Positions 18,125 through 27,042 of a stretch of DNA of 64,000 nucleotides are shown piece by piece. Source of the DNA: SZAS-79 sp963844255 (GTDB lineage: Bacteria; Pseudomonadota; Gammaproteobacteria; Burkholderiales; SG8-39); assembly GCA_963844255.1 (NCBI GenBank), contig CAWJNP010000041.1:81167-145166 (forward strand), written 5' to 3'. Under the pieces are notes generated by a model. That model was not told the origin of the DNA, searched no databases, and saw nothing but the letters and a program-made list of their open reading frames with translations. Numbering within the stretch: the stretch's first letter is position 1; every line of letters starts with the position of its first letter. A program made the position numbers and the translations under genes.

Positions 18125-18646
18125 CTACTTCTTGTCGAGCGTCGGCGGACGCCAGTTGAAGGGCAGCGGGCCGGGCACGCGCAGTACACGCACCATGCGC
18201 GTTGCAGACTCCTTGCCGCGGTAGTAGCCGGGGACTTCGACTGTTTCGGCGAAGCCCATGGCGCGATAGAAGGCGCGCGCGGCCTCGTTGCTGGAGCGCA
18301 GTTCGAGGTGGATCGAGGCGAGCCCGGCGGTGGCGACCGATTCGATCAGCCATTCGATCAGGCGGCGGCCCACGCTGTGGCGGCGGTGGGTCGGACGCAC
18401 CGCGAGCAGCACCAGGTGCGCGCGCTCGTCGCCGAATTCCATGATTGCGAAGCCCACCAGCTGGCTGCGGTCGCAGGCCACCAGGGTCACGGTGTCGCGG
18501 TCGTTCATCGCGCGCCGGATCCGTTCGGGCTCGTACTTCCAGCCCAGTCCCGCCTCGATCAGGTCGCGCGACATCAGCGCGATCGCCTTGGCGTCGTCAG
18601 CTTGGGCGATCCTCAGGGTGATGGCGGTGGCATTCATGGAATTCAT
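18125..18646 (-). CDS. GNAT family N-acetyltransferase
   Basis: About 173 residues with the acetyl-CoA binding motif A RPTHRRHSVGRRLIEWLI and motif B RSSNEAARAFYRAMGF, as in RimI-like GNAT enzymes. The acceptor is unknown. ATG 18646 or 18637 could be the start; neither has a strong ribosome site. It is the first gene of a two-gene unit with the amidase, which starts 4 bp after it. It is divergent from the HTH regulator gene. Confidence 0.8.
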   Translation of the reverse strand: MNSMNATAITLRIAQADDAKAIALMSRDLIEAGLGWKYEPERIRRAMNDRDTVTLVACDRSQLVGFAIMEFGDERAHLVLLAVRPTHRRHSVGRRLIEWLIESVATAGLASIHLELRSSNEAARAFYRAMGFAETVEVPGYYRGKESATRMVRVLRVPGPLPFNWRPPTLDKK

Positions 18647-18738
18647 TCTGCCACAGGTCGCGGGCGTGCAAGCCCGCCGGGGTCCTCATCGTCGCGGATT
18701 TCGCTCGGAGCGACCCGTCTGCCAGACGCCAGGAACCC

Positions 18739-18758
18739 GGTCTATAATGTCAGTAAGT
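18739..18758 (+). promoter_or_regulatory. candidate promoter with overlapping direct repeat
   Basis: TATAAT at 18743-18748 lies 33 bp before the HTH gene. AATGTCAGTA overlaps it (18746-18755) and recurs in the same orientation at 18799-18808, inside the start of the gene. Such spacing would suit a repressor bound at its own promoter, which is inference. Confidence 0.35.
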
Positions 18759-18780
18759 AACCATCTGATCTGCGTGGAAT

Positions 18781-19134
18781 ATGGCTACTACCGAAAATAA
18801 TGTCAGTATGTTCAGTCGCGCCAATCGGCTGTTGTCGCTCACCCTGCTGCTCGGCCAGTCGCGCCTGCGCGCGGCCGACGCGGCGCAGATGTTCGGCGTG
18901 ACCGTGCGCACGCTGTACCGCGACATGGATGACTTGCGCGCCGCGGGCTTCGCGATCGAGGCGCAGCCCGGCGTCGGGTATGCGATGACCTCGCCACCGG
19001 CCATCGGTCCACTGTGTCTCGGACGCGACGAACTGCGCGCGCTGATCGCGGGCGCGAAGCTGGTCAAGGCCGGCGGTGACGCGGCACTTGCGGGCGCGGC
19101 GGCGAGCCTGCTGAAGAAGGCGCAGGGGTTGTAG
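18781..19134 (+). CDS. short HTH regulator, apparently a WYL-type regulator lacking its WYL domain
   Basis: 117 residues. Residues 14-65 form a DeoR/YafY-like winged helix (LSLTLLLGQSRLRAADAAQMF, then VTVRTLYRDMDDLRAAG). The following LGRDELRALIAGAKLV matches the linker that in YafY-type regulators leads into the ligand-sensing WYL domain. The protein then stops, about 110 residues short of the usual length. It is 7 bp upstream of the zeta-toxin-like gene, so the two are co-transcribed. It may be a relic or a minimal autorepressor of that module; repeats at its promoter favour the latter weakly. Confidence 0.7.
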   Translation: MATTENNVSMFSRANRLLSLTLLLGQSRLRAADAAQMFGVTVRTLYRDMDDLRAAGFAIEAQPGVGYAMTSPPAIGPLCLGRDELRALIAGAKLVKAGGDAALAGAAASLLKKAQGL

Positions 19135-19141
19135 GCGGCGG

Positions 19142-19885
19142 GTGCCGAATCTCTTCGTCATCGCCGGTCCGAATGGCGCCGGCAAGTCCACCTCCGCGCC
19201 GCGGCTGCTGACCGGCGTCCGGCGGGTTGCCGCCTTCGTCAACGCGGACGATATCGCAGTCGCGCAAGGCGTCGGCGAGATCGAAGCCGGACGGATCATG
19301 CTCGGCAGGCTCGACGAACTTGCGGGCGGGCGGAAGGACTTCGCCATCGAGACCACGCTCGCGAGCCGCAGCCTGCGCCCGCGGATCGAGGCGCTGCGGA
19401 AGGCGGGTTACTTCTTCCACCTGACCTTCGTCTGGTTGCCGAACGCGGACATGGCCGTTCAACGGGTGGCGGCGCGCGTGCGTGCGGGCGGGCATGCGAT
19501 ACCGGAGCCGGTCATCCGGCGGCGGTATGCGCGCGGGCTGGACAACTTCTTCAACCTCTACATGCCGATTGCAGACGCGTGGCAGATGGTCGACAATTCC
19601 TCGCCCGACAAGCGCCGTTCGATCGCGATGCGAATGCCGGGCGGGCCCATTCGGGTCGATGATCTCGAACTGTGGCAACAATTCTTGCGAGGTGCCATGA
19701 AGCCAGTTCAAAAGGCGGAACAGCAGCTTCTCCGCGTTCCTGCATCCGAGTTCAATGGGGATGAGGTCATCGAGGCGATGGATCTGGCTGTGCACGAGGC
19801 CATCGCCCGTCACAAAGCGCTCGGCCAGTCCATTGTCGTGTGGCGTGACGGGAAGGTGGTGGTTGTGCCGGCGGAGGAGATCTAG
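19142..19885 (+). CDS. zeta-toxin-like P-loop kinase with fused C-terminal domain
   Basis: 247 residues. Walker A is G-P-N-G-A-G-K-S-T at 9-17, followed by NADDIA and IETTLAS, the layout of zeta-type kinases that phosphorylate UDP-N-acetylated sugars and block wall synthesis. The last 62 residues (from Met at base 19697) are a different module ending QSIVVWRDGKVVVVPAEEI. I know that tail type as a separate short protein next to such kinases, perhaps the antitoxin. GAGG stands 5 bp before the internal ATG at 19697, so it could also be made separately. Start GTG 19142 has a weak ribosome site. Kinase homology is good; toxicity is unproven. Confidence 0.75.
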   Translation: MPNLFVIAGPNGAGKSTSAPRLLTGVRRVAAFVNADDIAVAQGVGEIEAGRIMLGRLDELAGGRKDFAIETTLASRSLRPRIEALRKAGYFFHLTFVWLPNADMAVQRVAARVRAGGHAIPEPVIRRRYARGLDNFFNLYMPIADAWQMVDNSSPDKRRSIAMRMPGGPIRVDDLELWQQFLRGAMKPVQKAEQQLLRVPASEFNGDEVIEAMDLAVHEAIARHKALGQSIVVWRDGKVVVVPAEEI

Positions 19886-20108
19886 TTCAATCCCGGGTCG
19901 GGGAGCCAATCGGGGACAATTCTGGTAACCCCCGACACTGATTTCGCCGACTTTCTTCAGTCGGCCTGCACGAAGCGTTCACTTTTAGACTTTCGGCCTA
20001 TGGACACCCCGGTAATCAGAACGTAGCGTATATATCCGTAGCCCCCCGTGTTGCGTGAACGGCGGCAAAGCCGTTAGTCCAACGCATTTCTCCTCTGAGA
20101 GAGCGAAG

Positions 20109-20324
20109 ATGATTATTGACGCAAAGGCAGGCCCATTGCTTGACGAATACAAAGTGGCGCTCGAGGACGAAGCTGCGGCAGTAAGTGCACTGCACGCATC
20201 CCTGAAGAGCGGCAACAAGAATTCAGAGTCCCTAATCGCGCTTACGAAGGCGATGCAAGATGCGCACGGAAGGGCAATGAGCATCCTTAGTCGGCTGGAA
20301 CAGTTTCGACTGGACAAAGGCTAG
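20109..20324 (+). CDS. small helical protein, 71 residues, unknown
   Basis: The predicted protein starts MIIDAKAGPLLDEYKVALED and is strongly helical and charged, with heptad-like spacing that could form a coiled coil. No family was recognised. It has lower GC than the flanking genes, as does its downstream neighbour. The ATG at 20109 follows a purine-rich AGAGAGCGAAG. It sits alone between the zeta-like kinase (224 bp upstream) and the zinc-ribbon gene (68 bp downstream), in the same orientation as both. Confidence 0.4.
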   Translation: MIIDAKAGPLLDEYKVALEDEAAAVSALHASLKSGNKNSESLIALTKAMQDAHGRAMSILSRLEQFRLDKG

Positions 20325-20391
20325 CTGTTGTAGATCGGCGAAGGCGGATTTGTATAGATTCAGTCGTCTAACGCATGGACTAGATAAAAAA

Positions 20392-21144
20392 ATGTTTTGC
20401 CATATATGTGGCGAGAAATTGCCGGATTCCGCAGTTTTTTGTCAAAAATGCGGAACCAAACTTGCGTTAGAGACAGGATCCATTTGCTCGGAGCCGTTCT
20501 CACAGATGGATGCGAGGAATTCCCCGCTTCCGCCATTGGGGCTCGCCAGGACAGTTTGGAGGCGAATCCACGTGCATCCAAGCTTTAAAGATGCTCGGCC
20601 ATCGAATTTGGAATGGATTTCCAACTACATTGACGTGGTATTTACAGAAGACTATGTGGTTCTCATTGCGGCCGCCGACAAAGGGAAGTTTGAGCAATTG
20701 GTAGCTGCAGCTACAGCGAATACAGATGGAAAAGGCCTTCTTGCAGGTACGCTTCTCACTCTTCCAGTCGCTCTAATTAACTCTGCCTATGAGACTGTCT
20801 ACGAAAAGAAGAATGTGCTGAATCAGGGCTCCGCAAATGCGATGTTTTCTCAAGGCTTAGTTGCATATGCGCAGAGGATTAAGCTAGTAGGAACCATGTA
20901 CATCCACAGCACGTTTTTTGGAATGAATAAGTTCTATAAAGTGCGTCTTTCCGGGAAATTCACAACCAGCACTCAGTCTTTTGATATGCGGATTTACTTT
21001 GACGATGAAACTACATTTGGAGGTCCGCGTCTTGTGGAGTCCGGTCTAACGAAAGCAGGATTTGCATTTGACTCCTTCGAAGACCTTACAGGTGTTGGAC
21101 TTGAGAATATCCTTAAGTTCCACCAAGAATATCCAAACGCGTGA
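20392..21144 (+). CDS. zinc-ribbon protein of unknown function
   Basis: 250 residues. The chain starts with a zinc ribbon, FCHICGEKLPDSAVFCQKCG, with two CxxC knuckles. After a short linker comes a domain of about 200 residues containing one hydrophobic stretch (LLAGTLLTLPVALINSAYE), resembling bacterial zinc-ribbon proteins of unknown role. A TTG at 20350 is possible, but ATG 20392 gives the usual form with the ribbon at the very N-terminus. The gene is clearly richer in A+T than the rest of the window, suggesting recent acquisition. Confidence 0.65.
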   Translation: MFCHICGEKLPDSAVFCQKCGTKLALETGSICSEPFSQMDARNSPLPPLGLARTVWRRIHVHPSFKDARPSNLEWISNYIDVVFTEDYVVLIAAADKGKFEQLVAAATANTDGKGLLAGTLLTLPVALINSAYETVYEKKNVLNQGSANAMFSQGLVAYAQRIKLVGTMYIHSTFFGMNKFYKVRLSGKFTTSTQSFDMRIYFDDETTFGGPRLVESGLTKAGFAFDSFEDLTGVGLENILKFHQEYPNA

Positions 21145-21584
21145 ACACGCCAAGGTCCAGTTAGAGCACTATTTTCAGTTCCCATGAGTGCCCAGATTTG
21201 ACCGGACCGAGGAGGCGATCCAACCTCGAACGCCCGACATGAATGTCAGTAAGTTGTCGTGCATCTTGCGCAGCGCAAGAACTTCAGCAAAAAAATATCA
21301 GTATCCACCCCACTAAATTCAGGCAGACGGGTTTCTCCATGAGGCAGTTTTCTCGTGAGAGCCGCAGCGTTGGCGGCATCCGCCCCTCGCGTCGGTAATG
21401 TGTGTTTCGTTCGCGCACACCGCCCGACGCGCAAGGTCGCTGCTGTCGCGTGGATTTGCTCGCGGACGGCGACACGGTTCACAATGCATTCTTCGGCAAT
21501 CGGCCTTCGCCGTGCCGGTCGAATACTGCAAAGACGATGACTCGCGCCCTGTCGAGTTTCGCTTCGCGCCACAAGGAGACCCCG
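21145..21584 (+). other. 440-bp stretch with no convincing gene
   Basis: No reading frame here has a ribosome site or recognisable protein. The first half is of lower GC, like the zinc-ribbon gene. AATGTCAGTAAGT at 21242-21254 repeats 13 bp found at 18746. It may hold remnants of the right edge of the low-GC island and the promoter of the SnoaL-like gene. AAGGAG at 21573-21578 belongs to that gene. Confidence 0.4.
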
Positions 21585-21957
21585 ATGACGATGACGATCA
21601 AGGACCTGGAAGCATTCGGCGACGGATGGAACAAGCACGACGTCGATTATCTGATGACGTTCATGGCGGAGGACTGCGTTTTCGAAACCTCGGCCGGGAA
21701 GGACGTGTGCGGCACGCGCTACGCCGGACGCGAACAGGTGCGCGAAGGGTTTCGCAAAGGTGTTCAAGACGTTTCCGGATGTGGAGTTCAGGAATTCGCG
21801 CCATTTCGTCGCGGGAGATCGCGGTGTGTCCGAGTGGGTCTTCGCCGGCACCACGGTCGATGGGCGCAAGGTCGAAGTGCAGGGCGTCGACGTTTTCACA
21901 TTCCGCGACGGCAAGATCGCGGTGAAGGCGTCGTTCCTCAAGAACCGCAGCGCGTAG
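21585..21957 (+). CDS. SnoaL-like/ketosteroid-isomerase-fold protein (one frameshift)
   Basis: About 123 residues after removing one base near 21751 (TTT[C]GCA). The start MTMTIKDLEAFGDGWNKHDV and the later FKTFPDVEFRNSRHFVAGD plus VFTFRDGKIAVK are the usual blocks of the NTF2-like SnoaL family, small cone-shaped proteins that bind hydrophobic ligands or act as isomerases or hydrolases. It has a good AAGGAG ribosome site. It lies 31 bp before the acyl-CoA synthetase gene on the same strand, so an operon is likely. Confidence 0.75.
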
Positions 21958-21988
21958 TCCCGTCGCACGGACCGATGAGGAGACGCTG

Positions 21989-23944
21989 ATGTCTGCCGAG
22001 ACGGAGTTCGCCTGGCGACCCGATCCGAACAGTTCGCCGCGGCCACGAACATGGCCGCGCTGATGCGCACGCTCGGCGTCGCAAGCTACGATGAACTGCT
22101 CCTTCGCGCCGATGCGGAACCCGGGCTGGTTCTTCGAAGGCGTGCTGAAGCATCTCGACTACCGCTTCTACCGGCCTTACACGCGTGCGCTGGACGACAC
22201 GGCAGGGGCGCCCTTTACGAAATGGTGCGCCGGCGGCACGACCAACGTCGTCCTGAACGCGATCGATCGCTGGCGCGGCACGCCGACCTGGGACAAGACC
22301 GCGCTCGTCTGGGAGGGGGAGGACGGCGCGCGCAGGGACTACAGTTACCGCGAACTGGATGCCGAGGTGTGCCGCTGCGCGGGTGCGCTGCGCGCGCTGG
22401 GCGTGGTGCGCGGGGACGTGATCGCGATCTATCTTCCCAATATTCCCGAGGCGATGTTCGCGTTGCTCGCGGGGGCCAAGATGGGCGGCATCGTCATGCC
22501 GCTGTTCTCGGGGTTTGGCGCCGATGCGATGGCTTCGCGCCTCGAACTCGCGCAGGCGAGGGTGCTGATCACGGTGGATGGGTCGCTGCGGCGCGGCAAG
22601 CTGGTGGATGCCAAGGCGATCGCCGACGAGGCCGCAGCCCAGGTGCCTTCGGTGAAGGATGTCGTCGTGGTCAAGCGCACCGGCAATCCGGTCGCATGGA
22701 TCGAGGGCCGCGACCACTGGTGGCACGATCTCAGCGCTGCGCAACCGGACCATGCGCCGACCGAGGAAATGGACGCGGACGCGCCGTTCCTGCTGGTGTT
22801 CACCTCGGGCACCACCGGCAAGCCCAAGGGCGTGGTCCACGGGCACACCGGGTTCATTGCCAAGATCGTGATGGACTTGTCCTTGTGCATGGACTTTCGT
22901 GCCGAGGACCGGATGCTCTGGATGTCGGACATGGGCTGGGTGGTGGGGCCGCTGATCGTTCTGGTCACCCCGGTCGTGGGCGGCACGCTGGTGCTGGTGG
23001 AGGGCGCGCCGAATTTTCCCGACCCCGACCGGATGTGGCGCGTGGTGAGCGAACATCGCGTGACCTACCTCGGCATCGCGCCCACGACGGCGCGCACCTT
23101 CATCGCGCAGGGCAGCGAGCCGTGGAACACGCACGATCTCTCGGCGCTGCGCGTGATGGTCTCGAGCGGCGAGCCCTGGACGCCGGATGCCTGGCGCTGG
23201 CTGTTCGATCGCGTGGGCAGGGGTCGCGTGCCGCTGCTCAACTTTTCGGGCGGCACCGAGATGATGGGCATCCTTGCGTGCTGCCTCATGCGTCCGCTCA
23301 AACCCTGCAGCTTCAACACCCCGGTGCCAGGCACCGGCGCCGACATTTTCGACGAATCCGGGCAGCCGGTGGCGCCGGGCAGCGTCGGCGAACTGGTGAT
23401 GCGCCGCCCGGTGTTCGGCCTGACCATGGGCCTGTGGAAGGACGACGCGCGCTACGTGGAGAACTACTGGAGCACCTGGAAGAATGTCTGGCACCACGGC
23501 GATTTCGCCAGCCGTGATTCTGATGGCCACTGGTACATCCACGGCAGATCGGATGACACCCTGAAGATCGCCGGCAAGCGCACCGGCCCCTCCGAGATCG
23601 AGGCGCTGCTGATGGCGGGCGGCCGGCTTGCGGAAGCCGCGGCCATCGGCGTGCCCGACCGGATCAAGGGTTCGGCACTCGTGCTGGTGTGTTCCCTGAA
23701 GCCGGGCGTCAGTGCCGACGAAACCCTGCGCGCCGAGTTGTCGCAGGCCGTCGTGCACGGACTGGGCGTCGCGTTCCGGCCGAAGGACGTGTGCTTCGTG
23801 TCCGACCTGCCGAAGACCCGCAACCTGAAGATCATGCGCCGCGTGATCCGCGCGGCCTACCTTGGCGAGGATGCGGGGGACCTCAGTTCGCTGGTGAATC
23901 CGGAGGCGGTGGCGGAGTTGCGGGCGCAACGGCAGGCCGGCTGA
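21989..23944 (+). CDS. AMP-forming acyl-CoA synthetase, acetyl-CoA-synthetase-like (two compensating frameshifts)
   Basis: About 651 residues. Visible motifs are the ATP loop TSGTTGKPKG, the A5 motif YIHGRSDDTLKIAGKR, and a C-terminal acetylatable Lys in TRNLKIMRR. The domain order is that of the ANL superfamily: a large adenylation domain, then a small C-terminal lid. The protein is nearest to acetyl/acetoacetyl-CoA synthetases, so a short organic acid is the likely substrate. The first 45 codons need two corrections: a missing G near 22026 (giving DPEQFAAATNMAAL) and an extra C near 22116 (giving EPGWFFEGVL). GAGGAG precedes ATG 21989. It is probably co-transcribed with the SnoaL-like gene. 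Confidence 0.85.
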
Positions 23945-23953
23945 GCCGAGACC

Positions 23954-24983
23954 CTATTTCGCCTTGGTGCCAGTGATGCGACTCAGCGACCCGGCGATGA
24001 ACTCATGCACGCCCACGTTCTCGAATCCCGCCGCCCGGAAGTAGCCGATCACGTCCGATTCCGAATGCGCGAGGCCGAGCGAATCCGACACCGCCTGGCC
24101 CAGGCCCCAGTAGGCCGGCCCCCACGGTCCCGTGCGTTCGTCATTGGTGGTTTCGCCGATCAGATGCATCTCTCCGCCGGGCAGAAGCGCATCGTGCGCC
24201 TTCTTCACGACGGTCGCGATCATCTCGCGACTGTACATGGGCAGGTTGGAGGCCATGATGGCGACATCGCAGTCGGTGGGGAACGGATCGCACGTGAAGT
24301 TGCATGGCTGCGCCGCGACGCGATCGCTCACGCCGTTTTCGGCGATGAATTCGCGCGCTCACTTCGCACATCACCGGCAGATCGAGCACCACTGCGCGTA
24401 TGGCGGGATGCGCCTTCGCAGCCGCGATGCAGTAGGCCCCCGAGCCGCCGCCGATGTCCATGATGCGTGCGCGCGCCTTGAGGTCGACCTGGCGCACGAA
24501 GCGGCGGCCGGCGCCCATGCCGATCGAATAGGTTGCTGCGTGATAGCGCCTCGCGTCTGCCACCGTGAAACTGTCGATCGAACCCATGACCTTAAGGTCC
24601 TTCTCGCGAATGTGTTCGGCGAGGCGCCCCCATTCATTCCAGTTCGGCTTGGTGAAGGTTATCCACGGGCCCATGTAGCCGGGACTGCCTTCGACCAGGA
24701 AGCGCTCGACATCGGGCGCATTGCTGTGGCGGCCCGAAGTCTTCTGCAGCAGGCCGGTTGCGCAGAGCATCACCATCAAGCGCTCGGCATTGGCCGGGTG
24801 GATGTCCACTGCCGCCGCGACTTCCGCGTAGGTGCCGGCGCCCCGGCTGATCGCCGTGAAGACACCCACTTCGACGGCCGCCATCAGCGCCGCGGACTGC
24901 CCGTAGGCTTGGGCGATGTTCTGCAGGCGCACCGTGGTGACCGGCGCGCCGGTCGATGCTGAATTGCGATCTGACGATGTCAC
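23954..24983 (-). CDS. SAM-dependent methyltransferase, O-methyltransferase family 2 (one frameshift)
   Basis: About 342 residues. An N-terminal winged-helix dimerisation domain (residues 15-100) precedes a Rossmann methyltransferase domain with the SAM loop D-I-G-G-G-S-G-A-Y and the acidic end VVLDLP. Removing one base near 24357 (GTG[A]GCG) joins this to the C-terminal part (PGGEMHLIGE). It most resembles plant-type and polyketide O-methyltransferases that methylate phenolic hydroxyls. It converges with the acyl-CoA synthetase, with stops 10 bp apart. The substrate is unknown. Confidence 0.8.
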
Positions 24984-25010
24984 GATGGGCCTACGACGCG
25001 ATGACCGCGG

Positions 25011-25331
25011 CTACACCACGGCGCCGAGGTTCGATTTTCCGGGCGTGTTGTCCACCACAACCGGCGACTCGAAATAGCTGATCTCAGGGGGCGCGCCGTA
25101 GCGGTCGGCAATCATCTTCTTCCATTCCGCGTTGTAGACGCGCTCGGCGGCCTCACGGCTCTCCCACAGATAGCAGCCGCCGCCCGTGTGACTCTCCGCG
25201 TCGAACAGGTAGTACTTGCGCACGAGGCCGGCGAGGCCCTGATACTTCGGCGCGGAGCCGCGAAACAGCTCCGCGGCTTTGGCCGAATCGATGTCTGCGG
25301 GCAGTTTGAAGCGGACGATGGCGGTGATCAT
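25011..25331 (-). CDS. YdhR-like monooxygenase-fold protein
   Basis: 106 residues starting MITAIVRFKLPADIDSAKAA, with YYLFDAESHTGGGCYLWESREAAE and a closing ISYFESPVVVDN. These are hallmarks of the YdhR branch of dimeric alpha/beta-barrel proteins. Family members are annotated as putative monooxygenases, but the activity is not well established. AGGAAG precedes the ATG at 25331. It lies just upstream of the methyltransferase on the same strand (27 bp), so the pair may act on the same small aromatic molecule. Confidence 0.75.
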   Translation of the reverse strand: MITAIVRFKLPADIDSAKAAELFRGSAPKYQGLAGLVRKYYLFDAESHTGGGCYLWESREAAERVYNAEWKKMIADRYGAPPEISYFESPVVVDNTPGKSNLGAVV

Positions 25332-25470
25332 GATCGGTCTTCCTGATTTTTGGGTGTCGGCGTTGGTCATGCTACCCATCTTGTGGACATGAGTCACCAC
25401 GCTCAGCGCGGATGAGGCAAACTCACTTGCGACGATTTGACACGATGGTGAACCAGGGAGGCATGCAAGA

Positions 25471-25897
25471 ATGGCTGACAAACTGGGATTGAAGGAAGCA
25501 CAGGCGATTGCCGAAGCGATGCTCAAGGCGGCGACGGAAAAAGGCCTGCGGTTTTCCGTCGCAGTCGTCGATGCCGGGGGTGACCTGCTCCATCTCTCGA
25601 GGATGGAGAGCGCATCGGCGCTGAACGCGCGCATGAGTTACAACAAGGCCTATACGGCGACCAAGTGGCAGGCGGACACGAAGGTCATCAAGTCGCGGCT
25701 TTTCGACATGACGCTGGGGGACGAAAGGCGCGACATCAGCCTGGTTCTGCGATCCGCTCTATACGCCCGTATGGGGCGGCATCGTTTTGCGATCGAAAGA
25801 TGGAACCATGCTGGGCGCGCTGGGCGAAAGCGGCGGAACCTACCAGCAGGACGAAGAAATCGGTCAGCTGGGCAGGAAAGTTTTCGAGTCTTTGTGA
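25471..25897 (+). CDS. GlcG/HbpS-family heme-binding-like protein (one frameshift)
   Basis: About 141 residues. MADKLGLKEAQAIAEAMLK, then VAVVDAGGDLLHLSRMESA, and a C-terminal VLRSKDGTMLGALGESGGT match the GlcG/HbpS fold, small proteins that bind heme or act as accessory factors in catabolic operons. Removing one base near 25741 (AGC[C]TGG) gives the conserved DISWFCDPLY and restores the whole C-terminal half. It lies 40 bp before the MBL-fold gene on the same strand. Confidence 0.8.
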
Positions 25898-25937
25898 GCA
25901 GAGTGCTTGCTGCAATCCGCAAAAAGGGGAACCGACC

Positions 25938-26918
25938 ATGCTTGATGTCCTGACCGTTGATCGCCTGGAAGTGCTGGTCCTGATCGACAACACCACCGAC
26001 AGCCTGTCGACCAATCCGCCGAACGTCGTCGCTGAGTGGTCAGGGCTGCTGAGCGGCGGGCGCCTGCGCATGATCTCGGGGGCCAACATCTGCTGCGCCC
26101 ACCACGGGCTGTCGCTCCTGATTACGGCCCACACAGGCAGCGAGAAGCACACCCTGCTGTTCGACGCCGGCCCCGAGGGGGCGACGTTTCTGCGCAATAC
26201 GGGAATCCTCGGCGTCGACTTCGCGCAAATCGAATCCGTCGTGCTGTCGCACGGCCACTGGGATCATGCCGGCGGGCTGCTTGCAGCCGTGAAGGCTGTG
26301 TCAGACGCCCGGCCGGACGCCGGCGTGGAGTGTTTCGTCCATCCCGGCATGTTTGCGCAGCGCGCGACGCCGCGGCCGGGCGGCGAGCTCGTCGTGCACG
26401 AGCCGGTGCCCGATCCGCAGATGCTGGCCGCAGCCGGCGCAAGGGTCGTCAACACGCGCGAGCCGCGGGTGACCGGGGGCGGTGCGTTCTACGTCAGCGG
26501 CGAGATTCCGCGCCTGACGGAATACGAACTGGGGCTGCCGGGCCAGGTGCGGCGCAGCGAGGATGGCCAGTCGTGGGAACCCGATCCCCTTCTGATGGAC
26601 GAGCGCTTCATCTCGGTCCATGTGAAAGACAAGGGCCAGTTCATATTCTCCGCCTGCTCGCATGCGGGCCTGATCAACGTCCTGAACCATGCGCGTTCGG
26701 TATTCCCCGCGGTTCCGCTGCATGGCGTGATGGGTGGGCTGCACCTGTCCGGGATCACGGAGAAGATCATTCCGCAGACGATCGCGGACCTGAAGACGTT
26801 CGATCTGAAGTTTCTTGCACCGGGCCACTGCACGGGCTGGCGGGCGCTCAGCGAAATGGCGAAGGTCTTCGGCGACGAACTCGTGCCCTCCGCCGTCGGA
26901 AAGAAGTACCTGATCTAG
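25938..26918 (+). CDS. MBL-fold metallohydrolase (dihydropterin-synthase-like subgroup)
   Basis: 326 residues. The metal site SHGHWDHAGG, an early LLFDAGPEGATFLRN, FSACSHAGLINV and a late APGHCTGWRAL are as in the MBL subgroup annotated with 7,8-dihydropterin-6-methyl-4-(beta-D-ribofuranosyl)aminobenzene-5'-phosphate synthase. In bacteria the substrate of this subgroup is not settled. It has a good AAGGGGA ribosome site. It is likely co-transcribed with the GlcG-like gene and is followed by dispersed element copy C and a convergent operon. Confidence 0.8.
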   Translation: MLDVLTVDRLEVLVLIDNTTDSLSTNPPNVVAEWSGLLSGGRLRMISGANICCAHHGLSLLITAHTGSEKHTLLFDAGPEGATFLRNTGILGVDFAQIESVVLSHGHWDHAGGLLAAVKAVSDARPDAGVECFVHPGMFAQRATPRPGGELVVHEPVPDPQMLAAAGARVVNTREPRVTGGGAFYVSGEIPRLTEYELGLPGQVRRSEDGQSWEPDPLLMDERFISVHVKDKGQFIFSACSHAGLINVLNHARSVFPAVPLHGVMGGLHLSGITEKIIPQTIADLKTFDLKFLAPGHCTGWRALSEMAKVFGDELVPSAVGKKYLI

Positions 26919-26934
26919 CGGCAGCGCACGATAA

Positions 26935-27010
26935 TTTGAAAGATATTTTTCCTGAAGCCTAGTCCTGGAGCGGCTGACATGTCAGTTTGTGTATTGATAC
27001 CGATACACTG
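26935..27010 (-). repeat. dispersed intergenic element, copy C
   Basis: Read on the minus strand, the core (26990-27007) is TGTATCGGTATCAATACA. It is followed by ACAAACTGACA and CCGCTCC, matching copy A closely over about 45 bp, with an A-rich end as in copy A. It is the third copy, again just 3' of a gene (the LigJ-like gene) and in that gene's orientation. Confidence 0.6.
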
Positions 27011-27019
27011 TGCGTGTCG

Positions 27020-27037
27020 CCCGCCGATGTCGGCGGG
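27020..27037 (-). terminator. stem-loop after the LigJ-like gene
   Basis: CCCGCCGA (27020-27027) pairs with TCGGCGGG (27030-27037), a perfect 8-bp stem 6 bp past the stop codon of the minus-strand operon. There is no U-run, so as a terminator it would be weak or only a 3'-end stabiliser. Confidence 0.4.
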
Positions 27038-27042
27038 TCACC

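Noticed and set aside
21246..22070. Minus-strand frame of 274 codons over the gene-poor stretch
   Set aside because: Low-complexity Arg/Thr/Ser composition, no ribosome site, overlaps two plus-strand genes.
21938..23929. Long open frame antisense to the acyl-CoA synthetase
   Set aside because: It is a high-GC shadow of the synthetase gene: Arg/His-rich, no motif, no ribosome site. The sense strand has clear ANL motifs.
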